DNA of 7,060 nt from Chloroflexota bacterium. GTDB taxonomy: Bacteria; Chloroflexota; Dehalococcoidia; SHYM01. The DNA lies in the NCBI GenBank assembly GCA_016199375.1, contig JACQGV010000067.1, positions 1 through 7,060 of the forward strand, given 5' to 3'. Under the pieces are notes generated by a model. It was given only the letters and a program-made list of their open reading frames with translations, made no database searches and was not told where the DNA came from. The position numbers were made by a program, and so were the translations under genes. Below, one piece after another: positions 1 through 5,968 of the stretch. Numbering within the stretch: position 1 is the stretch's first letter; each line of letters begins with the position of its first letter.

Positions 1-124
1 CACTAGGAGCAATGGCTGGTCTATTCCATGCTGATCACCTCCCGCGAGGGACTGGAGGCGGCCACCCCAAGCCATCCTTGCATTGGCGGCACAACCGTGC
101 GAAACAAATCTGTAGGAGGCACTG
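1..124. other. Upstream region of the iron ABC importer operon
   Basis: This is the stretch before the first importer gene. Its only clear element is a strong Shine-Dalgarno sequence, AGGAGG at 114-119, five nucleotides before the ATG at 125; this fixes the start of the binding protein. A TTGCAT at 78-83 could be a poor -35, but no acceptable -10 follows at 16-18 nt. No Fur-like AT-rich palindrome is visible. Frame 3 is open from the window edge to a TGA at 123-125 that overlaps the importer ATG. The encoded residues do not resemble a protein tail I know, so I do not call a gene. The promoter probably lies left of the window or is non-canonical. Confidence 0.5.
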
Positions 125-1219
125 ATGAAAGGTCCGTTCGTAGCTGTGACCACAGGGTTGTTGGGCGGCCTGGCCCTGCTGGGAGCCGCCTGCGGCGGCG
201 CTCAGCCCGCCGCCACCCCGGCTCCGGCCTCTACTGCCACGCCCACACCTGCCCCTACGCAGCCTCCCGCTCCCACGCCAACCCCGGCGACAGCGGGGCA
301 GCTTGTGGTCTACTCCGGGCGCGCCGAGGAGCTGGTGGGGCCGGTGATCCGGCAGTTCAGCCAGGCCACCGGGATCAAGGTCCAGGTGCGCTACGGCGAC
401 ACCTCGGCCCTGGCGGCCACGATCCTGGAGGAGGGCCGCAATGCGCCGGCGGACCTCTTCTTTGCCCAGGACCCCGGCGGGCTGGGGGCGTTGGCGGGCA
501 GCTTCGTCCCGCTGCCTGAGCGCATCCTCAGCGCCGTCGAGCCCCGCTTCCGCTCGCCCGAGGGTAGATGGGTGGGTATCTCGGGGCGGGCCCGGACGGT
601 CGTGTACAATACCAGGCGGCTGAGCGAGGCCGATCTGCCCGATGACATCTGGGACTTCACCGACCCTAAGTGGAAGGGGCGCATCGGCTGGGCGCCCACC
701 AACGGCTCTTTCCAGGCGATGGTCACAGGCATGCGTGCCCTGTGGGGGGAGGAAAAGACCCGGCAGTGGCTCAGGGGCATAAGGGCCAACAACCCCAAGG
801 AGTATCGGAACAACACCGCCATCGTCCAGGCCGTCGGCGCCGGTGAAGTGGAAGTGGGTTTCCCCAACCACTATTACCTGTTCCGCTTCCTGCAGGAGCA
901 GGGCGAGGCCTTCCCGGCCCGGAACTACCACCCCCGAGCGGGCGGGCCTGGCGCCATGATCCTGGTAGCCGGCGCCGGCATCCTGAACACGTCCCGGAAC
1001 CAGGAGGCAGCTTTGCGTTTCCTGGAGTTCCTGCTCTCCCCCGTGGCCCAGCAGTACTTCGCTGGCCAGACCTTCGAGTACCCGGTAGTGCCAGGCGTCA
1101 CCACCCACCGGACACTGGTGCCCCTCGCCCAGATCAAGAGCCCGAACATAGATGTGACCGGCCTAGCCGATCTTAAGGGCACCCTGAACCTCCTGAGGGA
1201 GACCGGGGTGCTGCCGTAG
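125..1219 (+). CDS. fbpA: Fe(3+) ABC transporter substrate-binding lipoprotein
   Basis: Extracytoplasmic solute-binding protein of the ferric-iron (FbpA/AfuA/HitA) family, which captures Fe(III) and delivers it to the permease encoded next. The 364-residue product starts with a short basic and hydrophobic signal (residues 1-22) and a lipoprotein cysteine at C23 in LGAAC. The lipobox has Gly rather than Leu at -3, so it is slightly atypical. Residues 26-57 form a Pro/Thr/Ala linker that tethers the domain to the membrane. The mature domain opens with LVVYSGRAEELV (60-71). It contains ADLFFAQDPGGLG (109-121), VVYNTRRL (159-166) and FPNHYYLFR (246-254). In FbpA-type proteins the adjacent tyrosines of this last motif (here Y250, Y251) bind the metal. 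The start is fixed by AGGAGG five nucleotides upstream. The stop lies 2 nt before the permease ATG. Fe(III) as substrate is inferred from family and motif; a related metal or small anion cannot be excluded. Confidence 0.92.
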   Translation: MKGPFVAVTTGLLGGLALLGAACGGAQPAATPAPASTATPTPAPTQPPAPTPTPATAGQLVVYSGRAEELVGPVIRQFSQATGIKVQVRYGDTSALAATILEEGRNAPADLFFAQDPGGLGALAGSFVPLPERILSAVEPRFRSPEGRWVGISGRARTVVYNTRRLSEADLPDDIWDFTDPKWKGRIGWAPTNGSFQAMVTGMRALWGEEKTRQWLRGIRANNPKEYRNNTAIVQAVGAGEVEVGFPNHYYLFRFLQEQGEAFPARNYHPRAGGPGAMILVAGAGILNTSRNQEAALRFLEFLLSPVAQQYFAGQTFEYPVVPGVTTHRTLVPLAQIKSPNIDVTGLADLKGTLNLLRETGVLP

Positions 1220-1221
1220 CG

Positions 1222-2853
1222 ATGCAGGCTGCCGAGGGCGGGGGCACCCCCGCTGCCACCAGCGTCTACCGCCGGGGCCAGGGCGCGCGCGCGCCTGGGC
1301 CTCCAGTCTTCGTCTGGGCCCCAGCAGTCCTGGTGGCAGCCGGGGTAGCCCTGCCCCTGGCTTACCTAGTAGTGCGCACCCTGGGGTCTGGTGCCGAGGC
1401 CTGGGAGCTGCTGGCCCGCGGCCGCACCCTGGCAATCCTGGGCCGCAGCCTGCTCCTGGCCCTGGTGGTCACCGGGGCCACGGTGGCCATCGGCCTGCCC
1501 CTGGCCTGGCTTACAGTGCGCACAGACCTGCCCCTCCGGCGGGTGTGGTCGGTCCTGACGGCGCTGCCACTGGTAATCCCCAGCTATGTGATCGGGTTCG
1601 TGGTGGTCGCCGCCCTGGGCCCCAGGGGGATGCTCCAGGGCCTGCTCGCCGGCCCCTTGGGCGTGGAGCGCCTCCCCGAAATCTATGGCTTCCCTGGGGC
1701 AGCCCTCAGCCTCAGCCTCGTCAGCTTTCCATATGTGCTCCTCGGCGTGCGCGGGGCACTGGCGCGGCTGGACCCGGCGTTGGAGGAGGCCGCGCGCAGC
1801 CTGGGGCACGGCGGTTGGGCTACCTTCCGCAAGGTCACGCTGCCCCTGCTCCGTCCCGCCCTCGCCGCCGGCGCCCTGCTGGTAGCCCTCTACACCTTGA
1901 GTGACTTCGGAGCGGTGTCAATGCTGCGCTACGAGACCTTCACCTGGGCCATTTACCTGCAATACCAGACCTCCTTCGACCGCTCCCTGGCGGCGGCCTT
2001 GTCCCTGGTGCTGGTGGTGATCGCCGTCGCCATTCTGGCTATCGAGGCGCAGACCAGGGGCCGCTCGCGCTACTATCGCAGCACCGCCGGGGCCGTGCGG
2101 CCGGCCGCCGCCGTGCGCCTGGGCGGGTGGCGCTGGCCGGCCTTAGCATTCTGCAGCGTCGTGGCGCTGTTCGCCCTGGCCCTGCCGCTGGCGGTCCTGG
2201 GCTACTGGCTTGCCCGTGGCCTGGGGGCCGGGGAGACGTTACACTTGCTCTGGGGCCCCATGGTGAACTCTGCCTATGCCTCGGGACTGGCCGCGGTGGC
2301 CACTGTGGCGGCGGCGCTGCCGGTGGTGTTTCTCGCGGTGCGCTATCGCAGCCTCGTCACCGCACTCCTGGAGCGGATGACCTACGTGGGCTTCGCCCTG
2401 CCCGGCATCGCCATCGCCCTATCACTGGTGTTCTTTGGCGCCAACTACCTTCAACCTCTGTACCAAAGCCTGGCGCTCCTGGTCTTCGCCTACCTGGTGC
2501 TATTCCTGCCCACGGCGGTGGGAGCCGAGCGGATCTCCCTGCTCCAGGTCAGGCCCAGCCTCGAAGAGGCCGCCCGCAGCCTCGGACGCCCGCCGCTCCA
2601 GGTCCTCGCCCGGGTGACGATCCCTCTGATGCGCCCCGGCATCGCGGCGGGAGCGGCCCTGGTCTTCCTCCTCACCATGAAGGAGCTGCCGGCCACCCTG
2701 ATCCTGGGGCCCATCGGCTTCAAGACCCTGGCCACCTCGCTGTGGTCTTCAGCCTCGGAGGGCTTCTTTGCGCGCGCTGCGGCGCCGGCGCTGCTCCTGG
2801 TCCTGGCCTCCTCGGTGCCCCTTGCCATCCTGACCCTGCGCGCCCGGCGGTGA
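1222..2853 (+). CDS. fbpB: Iron ABC transporter permease (fused two-domain, FbpB type)
   Basis: Inner-membrane permease that forms the channel for the substrate delivered by the preceding lipoprotein. The 543 residues are a tandem duplication of the binding-protein-dependent permease domain. I see about twelve hydrophobic segments, near residues 29-51, 73-98, 108-132, 157-180, 213-230, 257-275, 305-330, 350-373, 385-405, 412-433, 473-487 and 521-538. Each half has the cytoplasmic EAA loop that docks on the ATPase. The first is EEAARSLG at 188-195, leading to TLPLLRP; the second is EEAARSLG at 448-455, leading to TIPLMRP. Length and layout match FbpB/HitB, and the related ThiP is the main alternative. 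The first 28 residues are polar and low in complexity. The ATG follows the upstream stop by 2 nt and has only a weak ribosome site, so translation is probably coupled. The ATPase ATG lies 4 nt beyond this stop. Confidence 0.94.
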   Translation: MQAAEGGGTPAATSVYRRGQGARAPGPPVFVWAPAVLVAAGVALPLAYLVVRTLGSGAEAWELLARGRTLAILGRSLLLALVVTGATVAIGLPLAWLTVRTDLPLRRVWSVLTALPLVIPSYVIGFVVVAALGPRGMLQGLLAGPLGVERLPEIYGFPGAALSLSLVSFPYVLLGVRGALARLDPALEEAARSLGHGGWATFRKVTLPLLRPALAAGALLVALYTLSDFGAVSMLRYETFTWAIYLQYQTSFDRSLAAALSLVLVVIAVAILAIEAQTRGRSRYYRSTAGAVRPAAAVRLGGWRWPALAFCSVVALFALALPLAVLGYWLARGLGAGETLHLLWGPMVNSAYASGLAAVATVAAALPVVFLAVRYRSLVTALLERMTYVGFALPGIAIALSLVFFGANYLQPLYQSLALLVFAYLVLFLPTAVGAERISLLQVRPSLEEAARSLGRPPLQVLARVTIPLMRPGIAAGAALVFLLTMKELPATLILGPIGFKTLATSLWSSASEGFFARAAAPALLLVLASSVPLAILTLRARR

Positions 2854-2857
2854 TGGC

Positions 2858-3979
2858 ATGAGCGAGATCGTCCTCCAATGCGAGGCGCTCACCAAGCACT
2901 ATGGGCCCGTGCGGGCGGTGGACGGTCTGGACGTGGCGGTGGAGCGCGGCCAAATCCTGGCGCTGCTGGGGCCCAGCGGCTGCGGCAAGACCACCACCCT
3001 GCGCCTCCTCGCCGGCTTCGAGCGCCCCGACCAGGGGCGCATCCTCCTGGAGGGCCGGGCGATCTCCGACGCCCGCACGCTGCTGCCGCCGGAGCGGCGA
3101 GGTATCGGCATGGTGTTCCAGGACTACGCCCTCTTTCCGCACCTCACCGTGGCTGACAACGTGGGCTTCGGCCTACACCGGCTGCGCCCCGCCGAGCGGG
3201 CGGACCGCATCCGCGCGGTGCTGAAGCTGGTGGGCCTGGCCGCCCTGGAAGAGCGCTACCCCCACGAGCTCTCCGGGGGCCAGCAGCAGCGGGTGGCCCT
3301 GGCGCGGGCGCTGGCGCCCCAGCCCAAGGTGCTCCTCCTGGACGAGCCCTTCAGCAACCTGGACGCCGACCTGCGGGCCCAGGTGCGCGGCGAGGTGGAG
3401 CAGATCCTGCGCTCGGCCGCCACCACCGCCATTTTCGTTACCCATGACCAGGAGGAGGCCTTCGCCATCGCCGACCGGGTAGCGGTCTTGAACGAGGGGC
3501 GCCTGGAGCAGGTCGGCACGGCTGAAGAGGTCTACCACTTGCCTCTCACCCGCTTCGTCGCCGACTTCGTGGGCCGCGCCGACTTCCTGCCCGGCCGCTT
3601 CACCGGCGACAGCGTGGAGACCGAGCTGGGCCGCTGGCCCGCCCCCCTGGACCTGCCGCCGGGCACCGAGGTGGAGGTTATGCTGCGGCCCGACGACATC
3701 AGCCTGGTGGCGGACCCCGGTGGTGCGGCGGTGGTGGAGGCCCGGCAGTTCCGGGGCGAGGAGAACATCTACACGGTCCGCCTGCCTTCGGGCCGCGGCG
3801 TCCACAGCAGCTCGCCCGCCTACGAGGTGTACGCGCCCAGGACGAGCGTGCGGGTGCTTGCCCACCCGCCCCACGTGGTCGTCTTCGCCCACAAGAGGGC
3901 TGTGCCGCAGAAGGGACCGGCGACCAGCCAGGGAGCCTCGCCCTCCACGGCAGAGGCGCCGAGCGCGGGTGACGGCTAA
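2858..3979 (+). CDS. fbpC: Iron ABC transporter ATP-binding protein (FbpC type)
   Basis: Cytoplasmic ATPase that powers the importer by hydrolysing ATP on the EAA loops of the permease. All nucleotide-binding motifs are intact in the 373 residues: Walker A GPSGCGKT (38-45), Q-loop FQDY (87-90), signature LSGGQQQR (138-145), Walker B VLLLDEP (158-164), D-loop SNLD (166-169) and switch histidine H196 in VTHDQ. A TOBE-type C-terminal region follows (about 240-345), as in FbpC, PotA and MalK relatives. The last 28 or so residues are a Ser/Pro/Ala-rich, probably disordered tail. The ATG lies 4 nt after the permease stop. There is no classical Shine-Dalgarno sequence, only GGTGAT overlapping the stop (2849-2854), which fits translational coupling. 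Motifs alone do not separate iron from spermidine or sulfate ATPases; the neighbours give the iron assignment. It converges with the DUF72 gene across 33 nt, and I see no good terminator there. Confidence 0.94.
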   Translation: MSEIVLQCEALTKHYGPVRAVDGLDVAVERGQILALLGPSGCGKTTTLRLLAGFERPDQGRILLEGRAISDARTLLPPERRGIGMVFQDYALFPHLTVADNVGFGLHRLRPAERADRIRAVLKLVGLAALEERYPHELSGGQQQRVALARALAPQPKVLLLDEPFSNLDADLRAQVRGEVEQILRSAATTAIFVTHDQEEAFAIADRVAVLNEGRLEQVGTAEEVYHLPLTRFVADFVGRADFLPGRFTGDSVETELGRWPAPLDLPPGTEVEVMLRPDDISLVADPGGAAVVEARQFRGEENIYTVRLPSGRGVHSSSPAYEVYAPRTSVRVLAHPPHVVVFAHKRAVPQKGPATSQGASPSTAEAPSAGDG

Positions 3980-4012
3980 GGGGGCAGGGAGCGGCAGCCA
4001 CCCTCCCAACCC

Positions 4013-4963
4013 CTACACCAGCCGCGCCTGCCCCTCGGCGGCGGGCGGCGCGGGCGCGGCAAGGGGCGCGCCCAGCAGCTCCGCCATCTGCTGGGCGTTG
4101 ACGACCGCCTGGTTCGCGTGGCAGTTGTTGAAGAGGACGTGCACCTCCGCCACCTGCTCGGCCAGCCCCTGGACGCGCGGCGCCCACTCCTCCAGCTCCG
4201 AGCGCTGGTACAGGTAGTTGAAACGCTCGGCGGCCGTGATCCCCTTCTTCTGCCAGGTCGCGGCGTTGCGCCCGTGGAGCCGCACCAGCGCCAGGGGCGC
4301 CGTGGCCTGCGCCACCGGCGGCACGCTGCTCTGGAACCCCTGGGGCTCGTCCACGCAAACGTAGGCTGCGCCCAGCTCGCGCAGGAAGGCCAGGGTGTCC
4401 CCCTGCTGGCGCGGGCCCAGCCACCAGCCGTTGCGGAACTCGATGGCCAGGCGCTGCCGGGGCAGCATCTCCCGGCACTCCGTTAGCTGCGCGAAGGAGT
4501 CCTTGTCAGGCAGGAACCACTGGGGGAACTGGAGCACCACCGCGCCCAGCTTGCCCGCCCGCTCCAGCGGCGCCAGGGAGGCGGTGAAGAGCTCCCAGAA
4601 GCGCCGCCGCCAGCCCCGGTCCAGGTCCTTGAAATAGATGCGCTCCTTCGCCTTCAGGGGAGGCGGCAGCTCCTCCCGCAGCTCCGGTGGCAGGGAGCGC
4701 AGCGGGGTCGGCTGGCCGGTGAAGAGGGCGAAAGCCTTCACGTCGAAGACGAAGCCCGGCGGCGTCCAGGAAGCCCAGTTGGCGACGACGTCCTCCGTCG
4801 GCACGGCGTAGTAGGAGGTGTCCACCTCGACCAGGGGGAACCGGGAGGCATAGTGGCGCAGCCGCGCCGCGGCCGTGCGGGCTTCCTTGGGGTAGAAGAG
4901 GCCGCTCCTGATAAGGGTGGGCTCGGCCCAGCCGCAGGTGCCGACGAGGATGCGGCCCACCAT
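4013..4963 (-). CDS. DUF72 (YecE-like) TIM-barrel protein
   Basis: A 316-residue member of the DUF72 family (Pfam PF01904, E. coli YecE relatives). The family adopts a TIM-barrel fold; its biochemical function is not established as far as I know. Family motifs are seen in order: LVGTCGW (6-12), FYP (23-25), VEVDTSYYAVP (45-55), FDVKAF (73-78), LQFP (144-147), IEFRN (174-178), VRLHGRN (227-233), the tyrosine-rich FNYLY (248-252), and LFNNCHANQA (277-286). It has no signal peptide or membrane segment, so it is presumably cytosolic. The frame stays open into the upstream gene, but I start at the ATG at 4963. There the homologous sequence begins, and AAGGAG at 4975-4980 lies 11 nt upstream, inside the last codons of the dUTPase gene. 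Only 2 nt separate it from that gene's TAG, so the two form one operon. The Ala/Pro-rich last 17 residues lie outside the conserved domain. Confidence 0.9.
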   Translation of the reverse strand: MVGRILVGTCGWAEPTLIRSGLFYPKEARTAAARLRHYASRFPLVEVDTSYYAVPTEDVVANWASWTPPGFVFDVKAFALFTGQPTPLRSLPPELREELPPPLKAKERIYFKDLDRGWRRRFWELFTASLAPLERAGKLGAVVLQFPQWFLPDKDSFAQLTECREMLPRQRLAIEFRNGWWLGPRQQGDTLAFLRELGAAYVCVDEPQGFQSSVPPVAQATAPLALVRLHGRNAATWQKKGITAAERFNYLYQRSELEEWAPRVQGLAEQVAEVHVLFNNCHANQAVVNAQQMAELLGAPLAAPAPPAAEGQARLV

Positions 4964-4965
4964 CG

Positions 4966-5478
4966 CTACAGATTCTCCTTCAAGAAGCGGCCGGCGTAGC
5001 CGCGGTCCGTCTCGCGGTCGAGCTGCAAGAACACGAGCTGCATGACGCGGGCGTTGCGGGCCAGGCGCACTCCCTCCAGGTTGTAGACCACCAGGAGCGA
5101 CTCGGAGCGGCCGCTGTAGCCGGCGTCCCAGACGGCGGTATGCAGGCTGACGCCGCAGCGCAGGAGGCTGGAGCGGGTGCGACCGAAGGCCATCGTGTCC
5201 CGCGGCAGGTGGACGGCCTCGTTGAAGATACACATGTAAGGGCCCGGCGCCAGCTGGGCCCAGCCGGCGCCATCGAACTCCACGGGTAGCCGCTGGGACA
5301 GGACGCGCTCAGCGTCCCGGACGCCCAGTTGGCCGGGCGTCGCCAGCCGGGCCAGGGAGGCCAGCGTCAGGTCCACCCCGTTGGGCTGGAGCTGGGCCTC
5401 GCGGTCCAGGAGCCCCTCCACCAGGGGCGGCGAAGCCTCCAGCCGCTTCAGGATGGCCTCGCGGCTTAGGACAGGCAT
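4966..5478 (-). CDS. dut: dUTPase of the dCTP deaminase-like (archaeal) type
   Basis: A 170-residue protein of the dUTPase/dCTP deaminase superfamily, which keeps uracil out of DNA by hydrolysing dUTP to dUMP. Visible motifs are QPNGVDL (31-37), GRTRSSLLR with phosphate-binding R102-S103-S104, TAVWDAGYSG (114-123) carrying the motif-III aspartate D118, and RNARVMQLVF with Q147. In E. coli dCTP deaminase the catalytic Glu138 sits in a VLEFYN stretch. The equivalent stretch here reads LLVVYN (128-133), with Val in place of Glu, so deamination is unlikely and dUTPase activity is preferred. The C-terminus RGYAGRFLKE resembles archaeal-type dUTPases. An upstream in-frame ATG at 5670 would add 64 Gly/Pro/Arg-rich residues. 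I reject it because the ATG at 5478 has the near-perfect Shine-Dalgarno AGGAGGTGA and lies just downstream of a promoter. A pipeline may label this dcd; activity is inferred, not shown. Confidence 0.86.
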   Translation of the reverse strand: MPVLSREAILKRLEASPPLVEGLLDREAQLQPNGVDLTLASLARLATPGQLGVRDAERVLSQRLPVEFDGAGWAQLAPGPYMCIFNEAVHLPRDTMAFGRTRSSLLRCGVSLHTAVWDAGYSGRSESLLVVYNLEGVRLARNARVMQLVFLQLDRETDRGYAGRFLKENL

Positions 5479-5480
5479 GG

Positions 5481-5489
5481 TCACCTCCT
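5481..5489 (-). promoter_or_regulatory. Strong Shine-Dalgarno site of the dUTPase gene
   Basis: On the minus strand this reads AGGAGGTGA, a nine-base match to the complement of the usual 16S rRNA 3' end. Its GGAGG core lies 5 nt from the ATG at 5478. It decides the start of the dUTPase against a longer in-frame option at 5670. Confidence 0.85.
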
Positions 5490-5493
5490 GCGT

Positions 5494-5521
5494 CGGGGGC
5501 CATTCTAGCAGGCGGCCCCCG
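5494..5521. repeat. 8-bp inverted repeat enclosing the -10 element; candidate operator
   Basis: The left arm CGGGGGCC (5494-5501) and right arm GGCCCCCG (5514-5521) are perfect inverse complements around a 12-nt centre (5502-5513). That centre holds the whole TGCTAGAAT element of the minus-strand promoter. A dimeric regulator bound here would cover the -10 region and the predicted start site. Because the right arm lies upstream of the predicted start, the operon's own RNA could not form this hairpin, so a DNA-level role is more likely. In such GC-rich DNA the arms could also arise by chance. Confidence 0.4.
5502..5510 (-). promoter_or_regulatory. Extended -10 promoter of the dUTPase-DUF72 operon
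   Basis: Read on the minus strand, 5510 to 5502 is TGCTAGAAT. This is an extended -10 (TG, one base, hexamer) whose hexamer TAGAAT matches TATAAT at 5 of 6 positions. No good -35 lies 16-19 nt upstream, which is typical of extended -10 promoters. Transcription would start near 5495, leaving a leader of about 17 nt that contains the strong ribosome site. The element is enclosed by an 8-bp inverted repeat. Assignment is by sequence only. Confidence 0.55.
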
Positions 5522-5558
5522 CCGCCGCCTTCGCCTCGGCTCTGGCGAGCTGCCTCAG

Positions 5559-5588
5559 TTGACCTCGCCGGTTGCGCGGGCGTAGTAT
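5559..5588 (+). promoter_or_regulatory. Sigma-70-type promoter of the small zinc-ribbon gene
   Basis: A -35 element TTGACC (5559-5564, 5 of 6 to consensus) is followed after 18 nt by TAGTAT (5583-5588, 4 of 6). Transcription would start near 5595, giving a leader of about 60 nt before the ATG at 5657. It lies about 50 nt from the minus-strand promoter, so the two operons are fired divergently from one shared control region. Confidence 0.5.
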
Positions 5589-5656
5589 CGTGACACAACA
5601 GAGGCGGCGGGCGGCCCGCGGCTCCCAGGGCGGGCGGGACGGCACCGGAGGAAGCT

Positions 5657-5857
5657 ATGGCCGAGGGCATTCACGGACACACCGACCTCGCTGAGCTGGT
5701 GGCCTGCGCCACTTGCCGACAGCAGATCACCGACCTGCTGAGCGAGGATTTCTTCGCCGACCTCCGCCAGGCCGACGGGGCCTACATTGCCTGCCCTGTC
5801 TGCAGCCAGGAACAGGCTGACCGCTCGATCAACTACCTGGCGCCCGGCCAGATGTAG
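5657..5857 (+). CDS. Small putative zinc-ribbon protein, function unknown
   Basis: A 66-residue protein that I do not recognise as a named family. It has two cysteine pairs, C17-x-x-C20 (in ACATC) and C46-x-x-C49 (in ACPVC), 25 residues apart. This is the usual pattern of a four-cysteine zinc ribbon. The middle section (about residues 21-40) is acidic and probably helical. There is no signal peptide or membrane segment, so it is presumably cytosolic. The gene is well supported despite its size. GGAGG (5647-5651) lies 5 nt before the ATG, a promoter-like TTGACC/TAGTAT pair lies upstream, and a GC hairpin follows the stop. It is divergent from the dUTPase-DUF72 operon. Small zinc ribbons often bind nucleic acid or partner proteins, so a regulatory or adaptor role is possible but not shown. 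Confidence 0.75.
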   Translation: MAEGIHGHTDLAELVACATCRQQITDLLSEDFFADLRQADGAYIACPVCSQEQADRSINYLAPGQM

Positions 5858-5883
5858 CAAAGCGCACACCCGCGGCTGGCCCC

Positions 5884-5908
5884 GGCCCCGCGCTGGGGCC
5901 ATTCTGTT
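5884..5908 (+). terminator. Possible intrinsic terminator after the zinc-ribbon gene
   Basis: GGCCCC (5884-5889) and GGGGCC (5895-5900) can form a six-pair all-GC stem with a five-base loop. The stem is followed by ATTCTGTT, a short interrupted T-rich run. A second GGCCCC at 5878-5883 offers an alternative pairing. The site begins 27 nt after the stop of the small gene and before the next promoter-like element, which suits a terminator. The T-tract is weak, so it may be inefficient or coincidental. Confidence 0.4.
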
Positions 5909-5937
5909 GCCCCTGGCGCGCAACCGGAGCCGTGGGC

Positions 5938-5943
5938 TATAGT
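5938..5943 (+). promoter_or_regulatory. Probable -10 element before the CoA-transferase gene
   Basis: TATAGT matches the TATAAT consensus at 5 of 6 positions and is a rare AT-rich patch in this GC-rich stretch. No good -35 lies at the proper distance: TTGCCC at 5907-5912 is 25 nt away, which is too far. Transcription would start near 5950, leaving a leader of about 20 nt with the ribosome site GGAGG at 5960-5964. Confidence 0.4.
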
Positions 5944-5968
5944 GGGGCGGCTCAGGCAGGGAGGAAGC

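Noticed and set aside
12..125. A 37-codon plus-strand ORF whose TGA overlaps the importer ATG, possibly a leader peptide or the end of an upstream gene
   Set aside because: The AGGAGC before its ATG is too close (about 1-2 nt) for a good ribosome site, the product has no recognisable features, and the frame being open to the edge is unremarkable in GC-rich DNA.
35..1108. A 357-codon open frame on the minus strand opposite the binding protein
   Set aside because: The translation is Gly/Arg-rich and unlike any family, and the plus strand encodes a full iron-binding lipoprotein with signal peptide and ribosome site.
2127..2861. A 244-codon plus-strand frame overlapping the second half of the permease
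   Set aside because: It is out of frame with the permease, Gly/Pro/Arg-rich, and has no domain signal. The permease frame shows transmembrane segments and the EAA loop across the same bases.
3980..4012. A possible bidirectional terminator between the converging ATPase and DUF72 genes
   Set aside because: Only a five-pair GGGAG/CTCCC stem with a large loop is possible, and no T-tract is present on either strand.
4964..5233. A 90-residue N-terminal extension of the DUF72 protein running into the dUTPase gene
   Set aside because: The extension is Arg/Pro/Leu-rich out-of-frame dUTPase sequence. The family homology and a ribosome site support the ATG at 4963.
5479..5670. A 64-residue N-terminal extension of the dUTPase starting at 5670
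   Set aside because: It is low in complexity, overlaps the divergent promoters and the small gene's start, and has no ribosome site. The internal ATG at 5478 has a near-perfect one.
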